From the NCBI GenBank assembly GCA_002691725.1, contig NZIT01000119.1, positions 14,500-21,471 on the forward strand: a stretch of DNA of 6,972 nt. The letters are read 5' to 3'. The stretch is from SAR116 cluster bacterium (GTDB lineage: Bacteria > Pseudomonadota > Alphaproteobacteria > Puniceispirillales > UBA1172). Below, piece by piece: positions 1 to 6,663 of this stretch. A program made the position numbers and the translations under genes. Positions within the stretch are counted from its first letter, which is position 1. Every line of letters begins with the position of its first letter. The notes under the pieces are model-generated. The model was not told where the DNA came from. It saw nothing but the letters and a program-made list of their open reading frames with translations, and ran no database searches.

Positions 1-6
1 AATCCC

Positions 7-573
7 ATGAAATTAAACGGTAATGCCATTCGCCCTGGCAATGTCATCGAACACAATAATCGGCTTTGGGTGGCGGTCAAAATCTCTCATGTCAAACCCG
101 GAAAAGGTGGTGCATTTGCACAAGTCGAATTGCGCGATATTCGTGATGGCACAAAACTGAATGAACGGTTTCGGTCATCTGAAACCGTCGAGCGAGTCAT
201 CCTGACCGAATCTGCCGCTACATATTTATACAACGAGGGTGACAATCTCATTTTCATGGATCAAACCAGCTTTGAGCAAGTCGCCGTGCCATCACGAATG
301 GTGGGCGAGCAGGCTAAATTTCTTCAAGACGGCATGACAGTGACAATCAACAGTCACATAAACGAGCCTATCTCTATCCAACTGCCTGATACCGTGGTAG
401 TAGAGGTGCTTGAGGCAGATGCAGTGGTTAAAGGCCAAACCGCGTCATCAAGTTATAAGCCAGCGATGGTAGATGGCGGCATTAAGGTTATGGTTCCCCC
501 GCATATTGAGGCAGGAACGCGAATTGTCATCAAGCCAGAAGACGGCACCTATGTGGAACGGGCAAAAGACTGA
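7..573 (+). CDS. efp: Translation elongation factor P (EF-P)
   Basis: EF-P binds between the ribosomal P and E sites and relieves stalling at consecutive prolines. The 188-residue product is the usual family length and collinear with the three-domain fold. The N-terminal KOW-like domain carries the loop VKPGKGGAF at about residues 29-37, with Lys33 at the tip, the position beta-lysylated on Lys34 in E. coli. Two OB-type domains follow, and the C-terminal family signature is clear at about residues 151-176 (KPAMVDGGIKVMVPP, then G-T-R). A Lys at the tip, not Arg, points to EpmA-type modification or none, rather than the EarP rhamnosylation route; no modification enzyme gene lies in this window. 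The ATG at 7 matches the normal family start, but only six bases precede it, so its RBS and promoter cannot be judged. It is probably co-transcribed with the phosphatase 31 bases downstream. Confidence 0.98.
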   Translation: MKLNGNAIRPGNVIEHNNRLWVAVKISHVKPGKGGAFAQVELRDIRDGTKLNERFRSSETVERVILTESAATYLYNEGDNLIFMDQTSFEQVAVPSRMVGEQAKFLQDGMTVTINSHINEPISIQLPDTVVVEVLEADAVVKGQTASSSYKPAMVDGGIKVMVPPHIEAGTRIVIKPEDGTYVERAKD

Positions 574-604
574 TCCGGTCCACGTTCTCTGAAAGGAAAT
601 TATC

Positions 605-1429
605 ATGGCGCAATCGGCGCTTATTAATGTCATTTTGCGGGCTTCTGAACGCGCGGCGCGTGGGCTTCTCCGAGATTTTGGGGAGGTTGAAAACCTTCAA
701 GTATCGCGCAAAGGTGTTGCTGATTTTGTCTCTAACGCTGACCTTGATGCAGAAAAAATAATTGTTGCGGAACTAGCCAAGGCGCGCCCTGGCTGGGGTT
801 TTATCATGGAAGAAGGCGGCGTTGTCGCCCCCGAAGAAAATGATGGCCCATCCTGGATTATTGATCCGCTTGATGGCACCACTAATTATATTCACGGCAT
901 CCCGCATTTTGCAATCTCAATCGCCGCTATTGACAAGCCATTAAAAAAAGGCGGTAAATTGATTGCTGGCGCCATTTTTGATCCGATTAGAAATGAGTTC
1001 TTTTTTGCTGAGGCTGGCAAAGGCGCCTTTCTCAATGATCGGCGGTTGCGGGTGGCTGGACGCAAGCGGCTGGATGAGGCGCTATTTGCGACAGGTATCC
1101 CATTTATGGGGCGCGGCTCTGATGAGCAGCATGATCATTACCTTGCTGAGCTGAAAACGGTGATGGGATCATCATCTGGGGTGCGCCGGATGGGATCAGC
1201 GGCGCTTGATCTGGCATGGGTTGCGGCTGGCCGTGTGGATGGATTTTGGGAACATGGGCTTGAGATATGGGATGTTGCGGCTGGCGTCATTATTGTGCGT
1301 GAAGCTGGCGGCATGGTATCCGACCATCAGGCGAGAAGCAAAGCGTTAGAATCAGGCAATATCGTGGCAGGCAATAGCTCTATGCATTCAGGGCTGTTGA
1401 AAATGTTGAAAAATAGTCGACAAAAATAA
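605..1429 (+). CDS. suhB: Inositol monophosphatase family protein (SuhB-like)
   Basis: This is a 274-residue Mg-dependent phosphatase of the IMPase/FIG superfamily, acting on inositol-1-phosphate or related sugar phosphates in the cytoplasm. The metal-site motifs are all present: the acidic pair Glu69-Glu70 in MEEGG; the first signature WIIDPLDGTTN with Asp87, Asp90, Gly91 and Thr92; and the second signature near the C-terminus, EIWDVAAG, with Asp223. Length is normal for the family. The ATG at 605 has a good Shine-Dalgarno (AAAGGAA, about 592-598) at proper spacing. It lies 31 bases after efp on the same strand, with no hairpin terminator between, so the two are likely one transcript. In enterobacteria SuhB also works in rRNA antitermination; whether this homologue does so cannot be read from sequence. 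The true substrate is uncertain because these families are promiscuous. Confidence 0.93.
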   Translation: MAQSALINVILRASERAARGLLRDFGEVENLQVSRKGVADFVSNADLDAEKIIVAELAKARPGWGFIMEEGGVVAPEENDGPSWIIDPLDGTTNYIHGIPHFAISIAAIDKPLKKGGKLIAGAIFDPIRNEFFFAEAGKGAFLNDRRLRVAGRKRLDEALFATGIPFMGRGSDEQHDHYLAELKTVMGSSSGVRRMGSAALDLAWVAAGRVDGFWEHGLEIWDVAAGVIIVREAGGMVSDHQARSKALESGNIVAGNSSMHSGLLKMLKNSRQK

Positions 1430-1463
1430 TTCTACTTCCTCCACATTCTTGCCAAAATAATTC

Positions 1464-1472
1464 TGCTATACT
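1464..1472 (+). promoter_or_regulatory. Extended -10 promoter for the motor-like operon
   Basis: The element TGCTATACT is a textbook extended -10 (TG-n-TATACT, five of six matches to TATAAT). It sits in an AT-rich 70-base gap between the phosphatase gene and the MotA-like gene. A start site about seven bases downstream would give a leader of roughly 20 bases that includes the ribosome binding site. There is no good -35 at 17 bp spacing; TTGCCA at 1449-1454 is only 12 bp away. The extended -10 would have to compensate. This is inferred from sequence only. Confidence 0.45.
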
Positions 1473-1489
1473 CTAATAACAATATAAGT

Positions 1490-1494
1490 GGAGG
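1490..1494 (+). promoter_or_regulatory. Ribosome binding site that decides the GTG-1500 start
   Basis: GGAGG is a near-perfect Shine-Dalgarno core, with five bases separating it from the GTG at 1500. The upstream in-frame GTG at 1488 overlaps this element and has only AT-rich sequence before it, so the shorter protein is preferred. Confidence 0.75.
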
Positions 1495-1499
1495 CGAGA

Positions 1500-2549
1500 G
1501 TGAGTTACCCAACACGATATATCATCCGAATGATGATCTTCCTTTTGGTCATCCTTGGGATCATAGGATTACTAAATGTCCCTCTATCATGGGCTTTTTA
1601 CGGTAATCCAGTCATTAATGGCCTTATCATCATGGCGTTATTGCTTGGTGTGGCGTTCATTTTCCGCCAAACCACTCGCTTATTACCTGAATATCGGTGG
1701 ATGCGGGCGATGCGTACAAGTGGCATGAACCCTCAACATCAACCTACTCAGATGCGCGGCATTAAGCCTAACCTGCTGGCAACGGTTGCGGTCATGTTTT
1801 CCGATGAGAACCGCCTTACAAACAATATGTCAGCCCAGAATATGCGTTCTATGTTGGATGGCGTGGCTGTCCGCCTTGATGAAAGTCGTGAGATTTCGCG
1901 CTATATGATTGGCCTGCTTGTCTTTCTTGGTTTGCTTGGGACGTTTTGGGGGTTGCTTGAAACGATTCAGGCGGTGGGATTCGTTGTCTCCGGCATTGAT
2001 ACCCAAACCGCCGACTTCACCCAGCTAATGAAAGAGTTCAAAACAGGGCTAGATGCGCCTCTATCAGGAATGGCAACAGCATTTTCATCATCATTATTCG
2101 GACTTGCCGGATCATTAATCCTTGGATTTCTTGATCTTCAACTAGGCCAGGCATCGAGCCGATTCTATTCCGATCTTGAAGACTGGCTGTCAACAATGGC
2201 GCGATTTAGTGATGGCGGCGGTAATGGGCTTGATCCTGCCATATCAATGGGGCTATCCGAAGAAGCCGCCGACCGGATGCTGGAATTAACGCGCCACATC
2301 AGCAAATCAGAGCAAGAGCGCGGGCAAATGCTACAAACAATGCAAGAGATCAATAAAACGCTGCTGACATTGCGCCAGAACCAGGATCAAAATCATCTGG
2401 TAGCCGAGGGGCTAGACGCGCTCCAGCAAGCAATGGCAACGCTGGCAAATAATATGGCAAGTGACCGCAAAGATGTTATTGATGCCATGACTACAGAGCT
2501 TCGGGCGCTATCAAGAGCGATTGCTGCTATTTCCAGAAGGGCGAATTAA
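1500..2549 (+). CDS. MotA/TolQ/ExbB-type proton channel family inner-membrane protein
   Basis: The 349-residue membrane protein looks like the channel subunit of an ion-driven stator. Four hydrophobic segments are visible at about residues 8-29, 39-55, 135-155 and 188-211. A cytoplasmic stretch of about 80 residues lies between helices 2 and 3, and a long polar, helix-prone tail follows (about 220-349). Helix 3 carries GLLGTFWGLL and helix 4 follows APLSGMATAFSSSLFG, the paired Gly/Thr- and Pro/Thr/Ser-rich helices that line the proton path in MotA, TolQ and ExbB. I chose the GTG at 1500 over the in-frame GTG at 1488 because a strong GGAGG (1490-1494) precedes 1500 at five bases and would lie inside the longer version. 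The stop overlaps the ATG of the next gene (TAATG), implying translational coupling. The tail and partner resemble ZorA-like or generic alphaproteobacterial motor proteins more than flagellar MotA. Specific function unknown. Confidence 0.88.
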   Translation: MSYPTRYIIRMMIFLLVILGIIGLLNVPLSWAFYGNPVINGLIIMALLLGVAFIFRQTTRLLPEYRWMRAMRTSGMNPQHQPTQMRGIKPNLLATVAVMFSDENRLTNNMSAQNMRSMLDGVAVRLDESREISRYMIGLLVFLGLLGTFWGLLETIQAVGFVVSGIDTQTADFTQLMKEFKTGLDAPLSGMATAFSSSLFGLAGSLILGFLDLQLGQASSRFYSDLEDWLSTMARFSDGGGNGLDPAISMGLSEEAADRMLELTRHISKSEQERGQMLQTMQEINKTLLTLRQNQDQNHLVAEGLDALQQAMATLANNMASDRKDVIDAMTTELRALSRAIAAISRRAN

Positions 2550-3853
2550 TGGCATTAGCACGCCGTTCATCACCGCGTGATCAGGGGCTGATCTGGCCAG
2601 GCTTTGTTGATGGTCTGGCGACATTGCTTATGGTCATCATTTTTGTCTTAATGGTGTTCTTCTTGATCCAGATTAACCTCGCCCAGCGGCTGTTAGGGCA
2701 GGACGAAGCGCTGACTGAATTGCGGCTTGAGATTAATGAATTAACCTCACTTTTGAATATGGAAAGAGAGGAAAATGACGCTCTCTCGCTGAAACGGCAA
2801 CAGCTGCAAATTGCCCTAGATGAGAGCTATGCCAATGCATTAAGTTTAGAGGATCGCTTGGCATCTATGGAAAAAGCCTTGCTTATCCTCGAAGATGAAA
2901 AGCTTAGCCTGCTGGCTGAACGTGATGCTTTGGCAAGTGATAAAAATACGCTGACGGTTTCAAGAGATAGCTTGGAAGCCGAAACAGCCAAGCTCATCGC
3001 CGAACGTGATCTGCTGCTCGAAAAACTGGCTGAGATGCAAACTAATATTGATGGGCTGACGACACGCGTTGCCACCGCAGAGGAAGCCGAAGCCAGCGCC
3101 AATACTGAGATATCTGATTTGGAAGCGCGGCTTGCCAATATGGAAGACCGTATTGCCACGCTCTTAACCGAACGTGACCAAAGCAAACGCGATTTATCGG
3201 CTAGCCGCAATGAAATCCTTGAAATGACCACGGCCATGCTAGCGCTTCAGCAACGCCTGGAGCAATTGCAAGCCTTGTTGGATGAAAAAACAACAGAAGC
3301 CCGTGAAGCCAAGCAAGTTACCGCCAATTTGACCAGACAATTAAACGAAGCCCTTTCTAACAAAGTTGCTGAACTTACCCGCTTCAGGTCAGATTTTTTT
3401 GGACGTTTGCGTGAAGTACTGAAAGACCGGACAGATATCAAAATTGTTGGTGATCGATTTGTCTTCCAGTCAGAAGTCTTGTTTGAACAGGGTTCAGCCG
3501 ATATTGGTCAGCAAGGTGAGAAGCAATTAGATGAATTAGCTAGCGCCTTAATGCAACTCACAGAGCAAATTCCAGATGATATAGACTGGATTCTGCAAGT
3601 TGATGGGCATACCGATAACCTGCCTATTTACACGACTGAGTTTAGCGATAATTGGGAGCTATCAACCGCCAGAGCCGTATCGGTTGTGCGCTATCTGGTC
3701 AAAAGTGGCATAGACCCTAAGCGCATGGCAGCAAATGGATATGGTGAGTTTCAGCCTATTGACCCTGCTGACACGCCAGAAGCCCGATCAAACAACCGCC
3801 GTATCGAATTTAAATTGACAAGCCGTGTTACAAAGTCACAAGATCAACCATAA
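2549..3853 (+). CDS. MotB-like protein with coiled coil and C-terminal OmpA peptidoglycan-binding domain
   Basis: The 434-residue protein is the likely partner of the upstream channel subunit. A short basic N-terminus is followed by one membrane helix (about residues 19-40) starting WPGFVDGLATLLMVI. Asp21 sits where MotB-type proteins carry the proton-binding Asp. Residues from about 45 to 280 form a long, charged, heptad-like coiled coil with repeated AERD/TERD-type segments, far longer than the linker in flagellar MotB. The C-terminal OmpA domain (about 303-425) has DGHTDNLP (352-359), NWELSTARA (368-376) and SNNRRIEF (414-421). These include the Asp and Arg positions that grip the diaminopimelate of peptidoglycan in the family. 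The ATG overlaps the preceding stop by one base and has AGAAGG at 2535-2540. The expected form is an inner-membrane, proton-driven assembly anchored in the cell wall across the periplasm. The cytoplasmic or envelope process it drives is unknown. Confidence 0.9.
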   Translation: MALARRSSPRDQGLIWPGFVDGLATLLMVIIFVLMVFFLIQINLAQRLLGQDEALTELRLEINELTSLLNMEREENDALSLKRQQLQIALDESYANALSLEDRLASMEKALLILEDEKLSLLAERDALASDKNTLTVSRDSLEAETAKLIAERDLLLEKLAEMQTNIDGLTTRVATAEEAEASANTEISDLEARLANMEDRIATLLTERDQSKRDLSASRNEILEMTTAMLALQQRLEQLQALLDEKTTEAREAKQVTANLTRQLNEALSNKVAELTRFRSDFFGRLREVLKDRTDIKIVGDRFVFQSEVLFEQGSADIGQQGEKQLDELASALMQLTEQIPDDIDWILQVDGHTDNLPIYTTEFSDNWELSTARAVSVVRYLVKSGIDPKRMAANGYGEFQPIDPADTPEARSNNRRIEFKLTSRVTKSQDQP

Positions 3854-3881
3854 GAATAAACAATAATACTTATGGTTAGTG

Positions 3882-4556
3882 ATGGCTGGCAAAATACTCC
3901 TCTGGTGTTGCCTCATGTTCCTGTGCTCAAGTTGCAATGCTCACTACTTAGATATTCAAGATCATAAAAGATCAACATCAAGCCTTAATGACAATGCGTC
4001 TGAACAATTATCGCTGATGCTTGATCAGATGCTATCGGCACGCATTGATACCCTTGTTGCTAATGCTGATATGGGTGGTGTGAGTGGTGAGCCGCAACTT
4101 CTTGGCATGCCGGTTAGTAGTGAAGTGAGAATGGATTCTGTATCAATGGATGTGGCACAAATCCATGAATTTAACACCAATGGTCAGTTGCAATTAAATT
4201 GTTTTGGCGGTTATTGTGATGGGGCGCAATTTTCTGGCAATGTTGCGATTGATGTTAATATCAGTGCCAAGCTTCTTTCCATTCATAGCATCAATTTCGG
4301 TGATGATAACAATCTGTTTATGCTGAGAGGAAGCATTGAAAAACATTATGGTAATTCTGACCAGCTGTTACAGCCAGGCAAGGTTGCCATGATACTATCA
4401 ACACCAAGTGAAGATATAACGCTAGACCAATCTGGCACTGTCGCAGTTTCACATCTGCCGGACAATGCAGACAGCGCCTTTAATGGTGCTGTTGAGTTAT
4501 CACATGAGCTGAGCCAGAGCTATCTGGCAGGACAGATAAAATCGGTTAGTGATTAA
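3882..4556 (+). CDS. Small exported protein of unknown function, possible lipoprotein
   Basis: I do not recognise this 224-residue product. Its N-terminus has the layout of an export signal: MAGK, then a hydrophobic core (about residues 5-14), then CSSCNA. This could be a weak lipobox with Cys18 lipidated, or a signal peptidase I site after Ala20; the -3 position (Cys15) is atypical for a lipobox. The mature part is polar and Asp/Ser/Asn-rich. It has a CFGGYC pair (Cys107, Cys112) that could form a disulfide, and beta-strand-like alternation in the second half. A GTG at 3879 directly precedes the ATG at 3882; neither has a clear Shine-Dalgarno, so the start is uncertain by one codon. It begins 28 bases after the OmpA-domain gene with no visible terminator or promoter between, so it may be the third gene of that operon and an envelope accessory factor. 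That link is inference. Confidence 0.7.
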   Translation: MAGKILLWCCLMFLCSSCNAHYLDIQDHKRSTSSLNDNASEQLSLMLDQMLSARIDTLVANADMGGVSGEPQLLGMPVSSEVRMDSVSMDVAQIHEFNTNGQLQLNCFGGYCDGAQFSGNVAIDVNISAKLLSIHSINFGDDNNLFMLRGSIEKHYGNSDQLLQPGKVAMILSTPSEDITLDQSGTVAVSHLPDNADSAFNGAVELSHELSQSYLAGQIKSVSD

Positions 4557-4560
4557 TGCC

Positions 4561-4630
4561 CCTCATGAATTACCCGTCATGAATTGCCTGTCATGAATTG
4601 CCCCTCATGAATTACCAGTCATGAATTGTA
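4561..4630. repeat. Tandem array of five 14-bp units at a convergent gene junction
   Basis: Five head-to-tail copies of a 14-bp unit, consensus NNTCATGAATTRCC, occupy 4561-4574, 4575-4588, 4589-4602, 4603-4616 and 4617-4630. The core TCATGAATT is identical in all five. Only the two leading bases, the R position and the last two bases of the final unit vary. Each unit contains the palindrome TCATGA, so neighbouring units can pair as 6-bp stems with 8-base loops on either strand. The array starts four bases after the stop of the exported-protein gene and holds the stop codon of the opposing ABC transporter gene in unit 4. No ordinary rho-independent terminator is seen here. The array may contribute to bidirectional termination, or it may simply be a replication-slippage minisatellite. 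Confidence 0.92.
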
Positions 4631-6470
4631 GTGACGCAAGTTTATGATAAATAGGGGAAGTGGCAAGCAACGCATCATGATCACCTGAGGCAACAAGCTG
4701 ACCTTTATCCATAACCAGAATACGATCAGCATTGATGACGGTTGATAGTCGATGCGCTATAACAATGGTTGTTCGATTTTGCATTAATTGCTTTAACGCC
4801 TCTTGCACTTTTTGCTCTGACGCCGAATCAAGCGCAGAAGTCGCCTCATCAAGCAGTAATATAGGCGCATCTCTGAGCAAGGCTCTGGCAATGGCAAGGC
4901 GTTGACGCTGGCCACCCGATAATTGCACGCCTTTTTCACCGATAAGCGTGTGATAGCCTTGCGGCAAGTCGGCAATAAACTCTGCGGCATTGGCTTCCTG
5001 GGCGGCATGTTCAATCGCAGCAGGTGACGCATCAGGCTTACCAAAGGCGATATTATCATAGACCGATGATGAAAATAATGAGGCGTTTTGCGAAACCACT
5101 GCCATATGACCGCGCAAGTCATCCGTTGTCATATCATTTAGCGCAACCCCGCCAATAGTTATCTTGCCCGCCGTTGCGTCATAAAGACGAAGTAGCATTT
5201 TAAAAATAGTGCTTTTACCAGCACCGCTCTCACCAACAATAGCAATATTTTCGCCCTGCCCGACAGAAAAGCTGACCGCATCAAGTGACGATTGTTGCGG
5301 GCGGTTAGGATAATGAAACGTGACTTGATCAAAGCTGATAAAATCATTGATGTGATCTGCCGGAATGTCTTGCGGAAAGGCAACAGGTGATAAAGGTTCG
5401 GATAGGTAATCATTCTGCTTGAGCAATTCAGCAATGCGTTCTGCCGCCCCACCAAGCCGTTGCCACTCTCCGCCAATATCAGATAACGCCCCAACCGAAG
5501 TCGCCACTAATGCCGAATAAAAAACAAAGGCCGAAAGATCACCGGCACTAATCTCACCCTGAAGCAGATCAAGGCCACCAAGCCAGAGGATAAAGGTGAT
5601 AGCGGCAAATACCAGAAAGATCACCATGCCGCTCATAATACCGCGCAAAAAAATGCGCTTGCGTGACGCATTAAAACTGTTTTCGGCAGCATCCTCAAAC
5701 CGCTTAATCATGACATCACCACGACCAAAGGTGAGGATATCATCAATAGAGGACAGGCTTTCTTCTATTTCTATTGATAGATCAGCAATTCTGTCTTGGG
5801 CAATCCTTGACTGCCGCCGCAACATCCGGCCAATGACAACTAATGGCACGACGACTATCGGCACAACACCTAAAATAACAAGGGTCAGCTTTGGCGAGGT
5901 CAATATCACCATAATCAGACCGCCAACCAAGAGCAGAACATTACGCGCCGCCATCGACATGCTGGATGCCAAAATAGACTGTATCATGGTCGTATCAGTA
6001 GAAAAGGTTGATATGAGATCACCGCGGCGGCGATTTTCAAACCATGATGTCGATAGACCAATCATATGCCGATACATGGCTTTCCGAATATCAGATATGA
6101 CACGCTCTGCAACCTTGTTGATGAGGACAGTCCGCATATAACTGCCCACGGCCAGAAGCGCCGTTATGCCGACACAAATCACGACAGCACGGTGCAATAA
6201 TGTCTCCTCGCCCTGGCCAAACCCCGAATCAACAAGCAAAGCAATCCCTCGGCCAAGCGATAATAACGCAACCGCCACCATCACAATAGATAGAAGCGCC
6301 AGAATAATTTGCTTTTTATGCGGGACGATCCACGGCCAAAATACCCGCATAGAAGCAATAACACCAGTATGACCGATGCTATTATTTGCGCCTTGGTTTT
6401 CCTTATCATTGGGCATTTGTTCTGTCTTTAGTTCAGTCTCTGGTTCAGTCTGTGGTTGGCTGTCGGACAA
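4605..6470 (-). CDS. ABC exporter, fused membrane and ATPase domains (MsbA-like half-transporter)
   Basis: The 621-residue half-transporter should act as a homodimeric ATP-driven exporter in the inner membrane. A hydrophilic acidic N-terminus (about residues 1-45) leads into six hydrophobic segments (about 52-335) with an exporter-type intracellular loop around NRRRGDLISTFSTD. The ATPase domain (about 380-615) is intact: Walker A GESGAGKS (413-420), Q-loop Gln461, signature LSGGQ (517-521), Walker B ILLLDEATSALD with Asp541 and Glu542, and H-loop His573. The catalytic Glu is present, so both sites should be competent. The substrate cannot be read; lipids and lipid A precursors are typical for MsbA relatives, but drugs or peptides are possible. 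The TTG at 6470 lacks a clear RBS; an alternative ATG at 6416 (residue 19) also lacks one. The last residues and the stop fall inside the tandem repeat array. It is divergent from rpmE. Confidence 0.92.
   Translation of the reverse strand: MSDSQPQTEPETELKTEQMPNDKENQGANNSIGHTGVIASMRVFWPWIVPHKKQIILALLSIVMVAVALLSLGRGIALLVDSGFGQGEETLLHRAVVICVGITALLAVGSYMRTVLINKVAERVISDIRKAMYRHMIGLSTSWFENRRRGDLISTFSTDTTMIQSILASSMSMAARNVLLLVGGLIMVILTSPKLTLVILGVVPIVVVPLVVIGRMLRRQSRIAQDRIADLSIEIEESLSSIDDILTFGRGDVMIKRFEDAAENSFNASRKRIFLRGIMSGMVIFLVFAAITFILWLGGLDLLQGEISAGDLSAFVFYSALVATSVGALSDIGGEWQRLGGAAERIAELLKQNDYLSEPLSPVAFPQDIPADHINDFISFDQVTFHYPNRPQQSSLDAVSFSVGQGENIAIVGESGAGKSTIFKMLLRLYDATAGKITIGGVALNDMTTDDLRGHMAVVSQNASLFSSSVYDNIAFGKPDASPAAIEHAAQEANAAEFIADLPQGYHTLIGEKGVQLSGGQRQRLAIARALLRDAPILLLDEATSALDSASEQKVQEALKQLMQNRTTIVIAHRLSTVINADRILVMDKGQLVASGDHDALLATSPIYHKLASLQFMTGNS
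6419..6454 (-). repeat. Three 12-bp direct repeats encoding a Thr-Glu-rich tetrapeptide run
   Basis: Three adjacent 12-bp units lie at 6419-6430, 6431-6442 and 6443-6454. The two upper-coordinate units differ at one base, and the third differs from them at three or four. Read in the transporter frame they encode QTEP, ETEL and KTEQ in the N-terminal extension. The unit length is a multiple of three, so copy changes would keep the frame. This mildly favours the region being translated and the TTG start being real. Confidence 0.7.
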
Positions 6471-6504
6471 ATATTAATCTATCTTATTGTCACTATGTGA
6501 AATC

Positions 6505-6533
6505 ATAATACCTGTCTTAACGGTTTTACTTAA
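6505..6533 (-). promoter_or_regulatory. Possible promoter for the ABC transporter gene
   Basis: Read on the minus strand, TATTAT (6510-6505, five of six to the -10 consensus) lies 17 bases after TTAAGT (6533-6528, a weak -35). The predicted start near 6498 gives a leader of about 28 bases to the TTG. An 11-bp interrupted palindrome TCAC-TAT-GTGA at 6490-6500 overlaps the predicted start and could be an operator half, but it is short enough to be chance. Confidence 0.3.
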
Positions 6534-6577
6534 AAAGGCAAAAGATAATTGGTCGCAGGAAAATCATGAGTTTAGGC

Positions 6578-6606
6578 TTGCATGGTTGCTCTGATTTGGC
6601 TATATA
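6578..6606 (+). promoter_or_regulatory. Likely rpmE promoter
   Basis: TTGCAT (6578-6583) and TATATA (6601-6606) are spaced by exactly 17 bases in the spacer upstream of rpmE. A second -10-like hexamer TATAAC (6603-6608) overlaps the first. Transcription would start near 6613 and leave a leader of about 50 bases. The -35 matches consensus only in its first three bases. A TATATT at 6614-6619 is a possible alternative -10. Confidence 0.4.
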
Positions 6607-6650
6607 ACCGCTTTATATTCTGCCTAACACAAAGAATTAATGGGCATATT

Positions 6651-6655
6651 AAGGA
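6651..6655 (+). promoter_or_regulatory. Ribosome binding site that fixes the rpmE start
   Basis: AAGGA sits eight bases before the ATG at 6664, the start that gives the conserved [11 protein letters not shown]-terminus. In-frame ATGs at 6640 and 6655 lie upstream of or overlap this element and would add residues not found in the L31 family. Confidence 0.8.
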
Positions 6656-6663
6656 TGATTACG

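Noticed and set aside
2827..3237. Long antisense open frame opposite the coiled-coil gene
   Set aside because: The minus-strand reading is a Ser/Arg/Leu-rich low-complexity translation, the usual shadow of a Glu/Ala/Leu-rich coiled coil. It has no RBS and no recognisable domain.
3815..3820. Perfect TTGACA hexamer near the end of the OmpA-domain gene, as a promoter for the exported protein
   Set aside because: No acceptable -10 hexamer occurs 15-19 bases downstream (the 17-bp position reads ACAAGA), and the hexamer encodes conserved-frame residues of the OmpA-domain protein.
1500..4556. Complete Zorya anti-phage system
   Set aside because: Only the ZorA/ZorB-like motor logic is present. No ZorC, helicase/nuclease ZorD or ZorE follows; the next genes are an exported protein and a convergent ABC exporter, and the setting is housekeeping rather than a defence island.
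4561..4630. CRISPR array
   Set aside because: The repeats are 14 bp and directly abutting, with no spacers, and there are no cas genes.
5596..6141. 181-codon plus-strand open frame opposite the ABC transporter
   Set aside because: It lies wholly inside the membrane-domain coding region of a clearly real gene on the other strand, and its Arg/Ile/Ser-rich product resembles no protein family.
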